Positions 62,800 to 64,000 of a stretch of 64,000 nucleotides of DNA are shown one piece after another. Position numbers and translations under genes: made by a program. The notes beneath the pieces were generated by a model, which did no database searches, was not told where the DNA came from, and saw only the letters and a program-made list of their open reading frames with translations. The DNA comes from CAZZCU01 sp964652825 (GTDB lineage Bacteria > Bdellovibrionota_B > Oligoflexia > Oligoflexales > CAZZCU01). The stretch spans positions 1 to 64,000 of the forward strand of contig CAZZCU010000014.1 of the NCBI GenBank assembly GCA_964652825.1, written 5' to 3'. The stretch's first letter is position 1. Every line of letters starts with the position of its first letter.

Positions 62800-64000
62800 G
62801 TAAGTCGACCAAGTCAGACGCCAACAAACCTGCATTTCAGCGTGTGCTTATCGCCAATCGCGGCGAGATCAGCGTACGTATCTGTAGAGCGTTGCGTGAT
62901 CTCGGTTTACAAAGTATCGCCGTTTATTCCGATGCCGATCGCGACAGCGCGCAACGAAAGTTCGCGGATTTTGCCGTACATTTACCGGGTAACACGGCGG
63001 CGGAAACCTATTTGAATATTCCGGCATTGCTCGACGCCGCCAAGCGCGCCGGCGCTGATGCTGTGCATCCGGGCTACGGCTTTTTATCCGAGAACGCCGA
63101 CTTCGCGGCGGCCGTGACCAAAGCCGGCATGAAATTTATCGGCCCTTCCGTACACGCCATGCATCTCATGGGTGATAAGGTAGAAGCCAAACGCTTGATG
63201 AAACAAAACGCTATTCCGACTGTTCCTGGCAGTGACGAGCCGCTGGCTTCGGCGGAAGCTTTGCTGGCGGTTGCAAAAAAAATTGGTTACCCGCTGATTG
63301 TGAAAGCCGCCGCTGGTGGTGGCGGACGCGGCATGCGTGTCGTGCGCAAGGAAGCGGATATCGCTGATGCTTTTGCCGCCTGCACGCGTGAGGCGCAAAG
63401 TTACTTCGGCAATCCGGCGGTGTTTTGCGAAAAGTATATCGAGAATCCACGACACATTGAATTTCAGATTCTTTGTGACGAACATGGTAACGGCGTGCAT
63501 CTGTTTGAACGCGACTGCTCGATCCAACGCCGCCATCAAAAACTGATCGAAGAAGCACCGAGCACCTTTTTGAATGTCGAACAGCGCGCGCGCCTCGGTG
63601 ATTTCGCGGTCCGCGCCGCTAAAGCCGCAGGTTATGCCGGTGCCGGCACCATCGAGTTTATCTGTGAAGGTCCCGAGCAATGTTATTTTATGGAAATGAA
63701 CACGCGTATCCAGGTTGAGCATACGGTGACGGAAATGATTACCGGCATCGATCTAGTCACGCAGCAACTGCGGGTCGCGCGCGGCGAGTCACTGACGTTT
63801 ACGCAAGCGGACATCAAACTGCATGGTTGGGGTTTTGAGGCGCGCATCAATGCCGAAGACCCGCTACGGGAATTCGCGCCAACCCCCGGCCGCATCAGCA
63901 AAGTGCACCTGCCGGCGGGACCGTTTGTGCGTACTGACAGCCATCTATACAGCGGCTACGAGATTCCTTCCTATTATGATTCCATGGTCGCGAAAATTCT
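62796..64000 (+). CDS. Acyl-CoA carboxylase biotin carboxylase subunit, 3' end outside window
   Basis: Frame from ATG 62796 stays open to the window end (401 codons and two bases). The product begins with an extension of ~14 residues, then RVLIANRGEISVRICRALRDLG, HPGYGFLSENA, the ATP-grasp loop AAAGGGGRGMRVV, FERDCSIQRRHQK and EMNTRIQVEHTVTE, all biotin carboxylase signatures. It is coupled to the carboxyltransferase by a four-base overlap. Whether a BCCP domain is fused C-terminally, as in PccA, cannot be seen. The minus-strand frame over 63084-63722 is only a shadow of this gene. Confidence 0.93.
   Translation, partial: MSKSTKSDANKPAFQRVLIANRGEISVRICRALRDLGLQSIAVYSDADRDSAQRKFADFAVHLPGNTAAETYLNIPALLDAAKRAGADAVHPGYGFLSENADFAAAVTKAGMKFIGPSVHAMHLMGDKVEAKRLMKQNAIPTVPGSDEPLASAEALLAVAKKIGYPLIVKAAAGGGGRGMRVVRKEADIADAFAACTREAQSYFGNPAVFCEKYIENPRHIEFQILCDEHGNGVHLFERDCSIQRRHQKLIEEAPSTFLNVEQRARLGDFAVRAAKAAGYAGAGTIEFICEGPEQCYFMEMNTRIQVEHTVTEMITGIDLVTQQLRVARGESLTFTQADIKLHGWGFEARINAEDPLREFAPTPGRISKVHLPAGPFVRTDSHLYSGYEIPSYYDSMVAKI

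Noticed and set aside
63084..63722. 212-codon minus-strand frame near the window end
   Set aside because: Opposite the clearly conserved biotin carboxylase, whose motifs run through the whole stretch.
1..64000. CRISPR arrays, rRNA operons, prophage and insertion sequences
   Set aside because: No regularly spaced repeats, rRNA sequence, phage structural genes or transposase motifs were found.

Overview
The window reads as a chromosomal segment of a Gram-negative (diderm) bacterium of roughly 50% GC. It has LpxL-type lipid A acyltransferase, a periplasmic HtrA protease, outer-membrane beta-barrel proteins and about a dozen lipoproteins with clear lipoboxes. It combines a complete lower mevalonate pathway with futalosine-route menaquinone genes, a long-form (586 aa) aromatic amino acid hydroxylase, HD-GYP and PilZ c-di-GMP proteins, patatin-like and caspase-like lipoproteins, and a tRNA without an encoded CCA. 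This mix suggests Bdellovibrionota (Bdellovibrio/Oligoflexia-like) or a close deltaproteobacterial relative. That placement is inference; no rRNA is present to settle it. No integrase, transposase, prophage, CRISPR array or intact insertion sequence was seen.

Layout. 1-11,160: a cut-off lipoprotein, typA with its terminator, a lipoprotein, a very long class A penicillin-binding protein, a small gene overlapping an aromatic amino acid hydroxylase, a DMT transporter and two coupled SDR genes. 11,284-18,323: HU, an HtrA protease, transketolase (interrupted by exactly 100 N, an assembly gap), then fadN-like and fadA-like beta-oxidation genes. 18,329-21,751: FMN reductase-pirin operon, a heme oxygenase-like gene and a caspase-like lipoprotein. 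21,761-25,336: a four-gene minus-strand operon of DUF3570 beta-barrel, DUF4266 lipoprotein, a lipoprotein with three thioredoxin-like modules, and TlpA. 25,420-30,000: YqgE, a secreted unknown, a truncated nucleotidyltransferase with a tiny partner ORF, and an operon of MlaF-like ATPase, LpxL-like acyltransferase and HAD hydrolase.

30,039-38,861 holds one same-strand cluster: fni, mvaA, phosphomevalonate kinase, mvaD, mevalonate kinase, mqnD and a 733-aa mqnE. Most junctions overlap by 1-4 bases. It links isoprenoid precursor supply to naphthoquinone head-group synthesis. The last protein carries a second, cysteine-depleted copy of the MqnE/MqnC fold, one of the most unusual things in the window.

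38,794-50,608: DedA, patatin-like lipoprotein, DEDDh exonuclease, GAF/HD-GYP protein, aat, an alpha/beta-hydrolase lipoprotein, an OPT transporter, tRNA-Leu(CAA), an OMP-lipoprotein operon and two or three tiny overlapping genes. 50,605-64,000: LysR and a divergent HAD lipoprotein (DUF2608), a 20-histidine lipoprotein with a Zur-like palindrome upstream, a Gly/Leu/Ser-rich lipoprotein, a PilZ protein, SrkA-like and UbiB-like kinases separated by a perfect 16-bp inverted repeat, AMP nucleosidase, YebC, a coiled-coil membrane protein overlapping trmH, two secreted unknowns, and an acyl-CoA carboxylase pair whose biotin carboxylase runs off the end.
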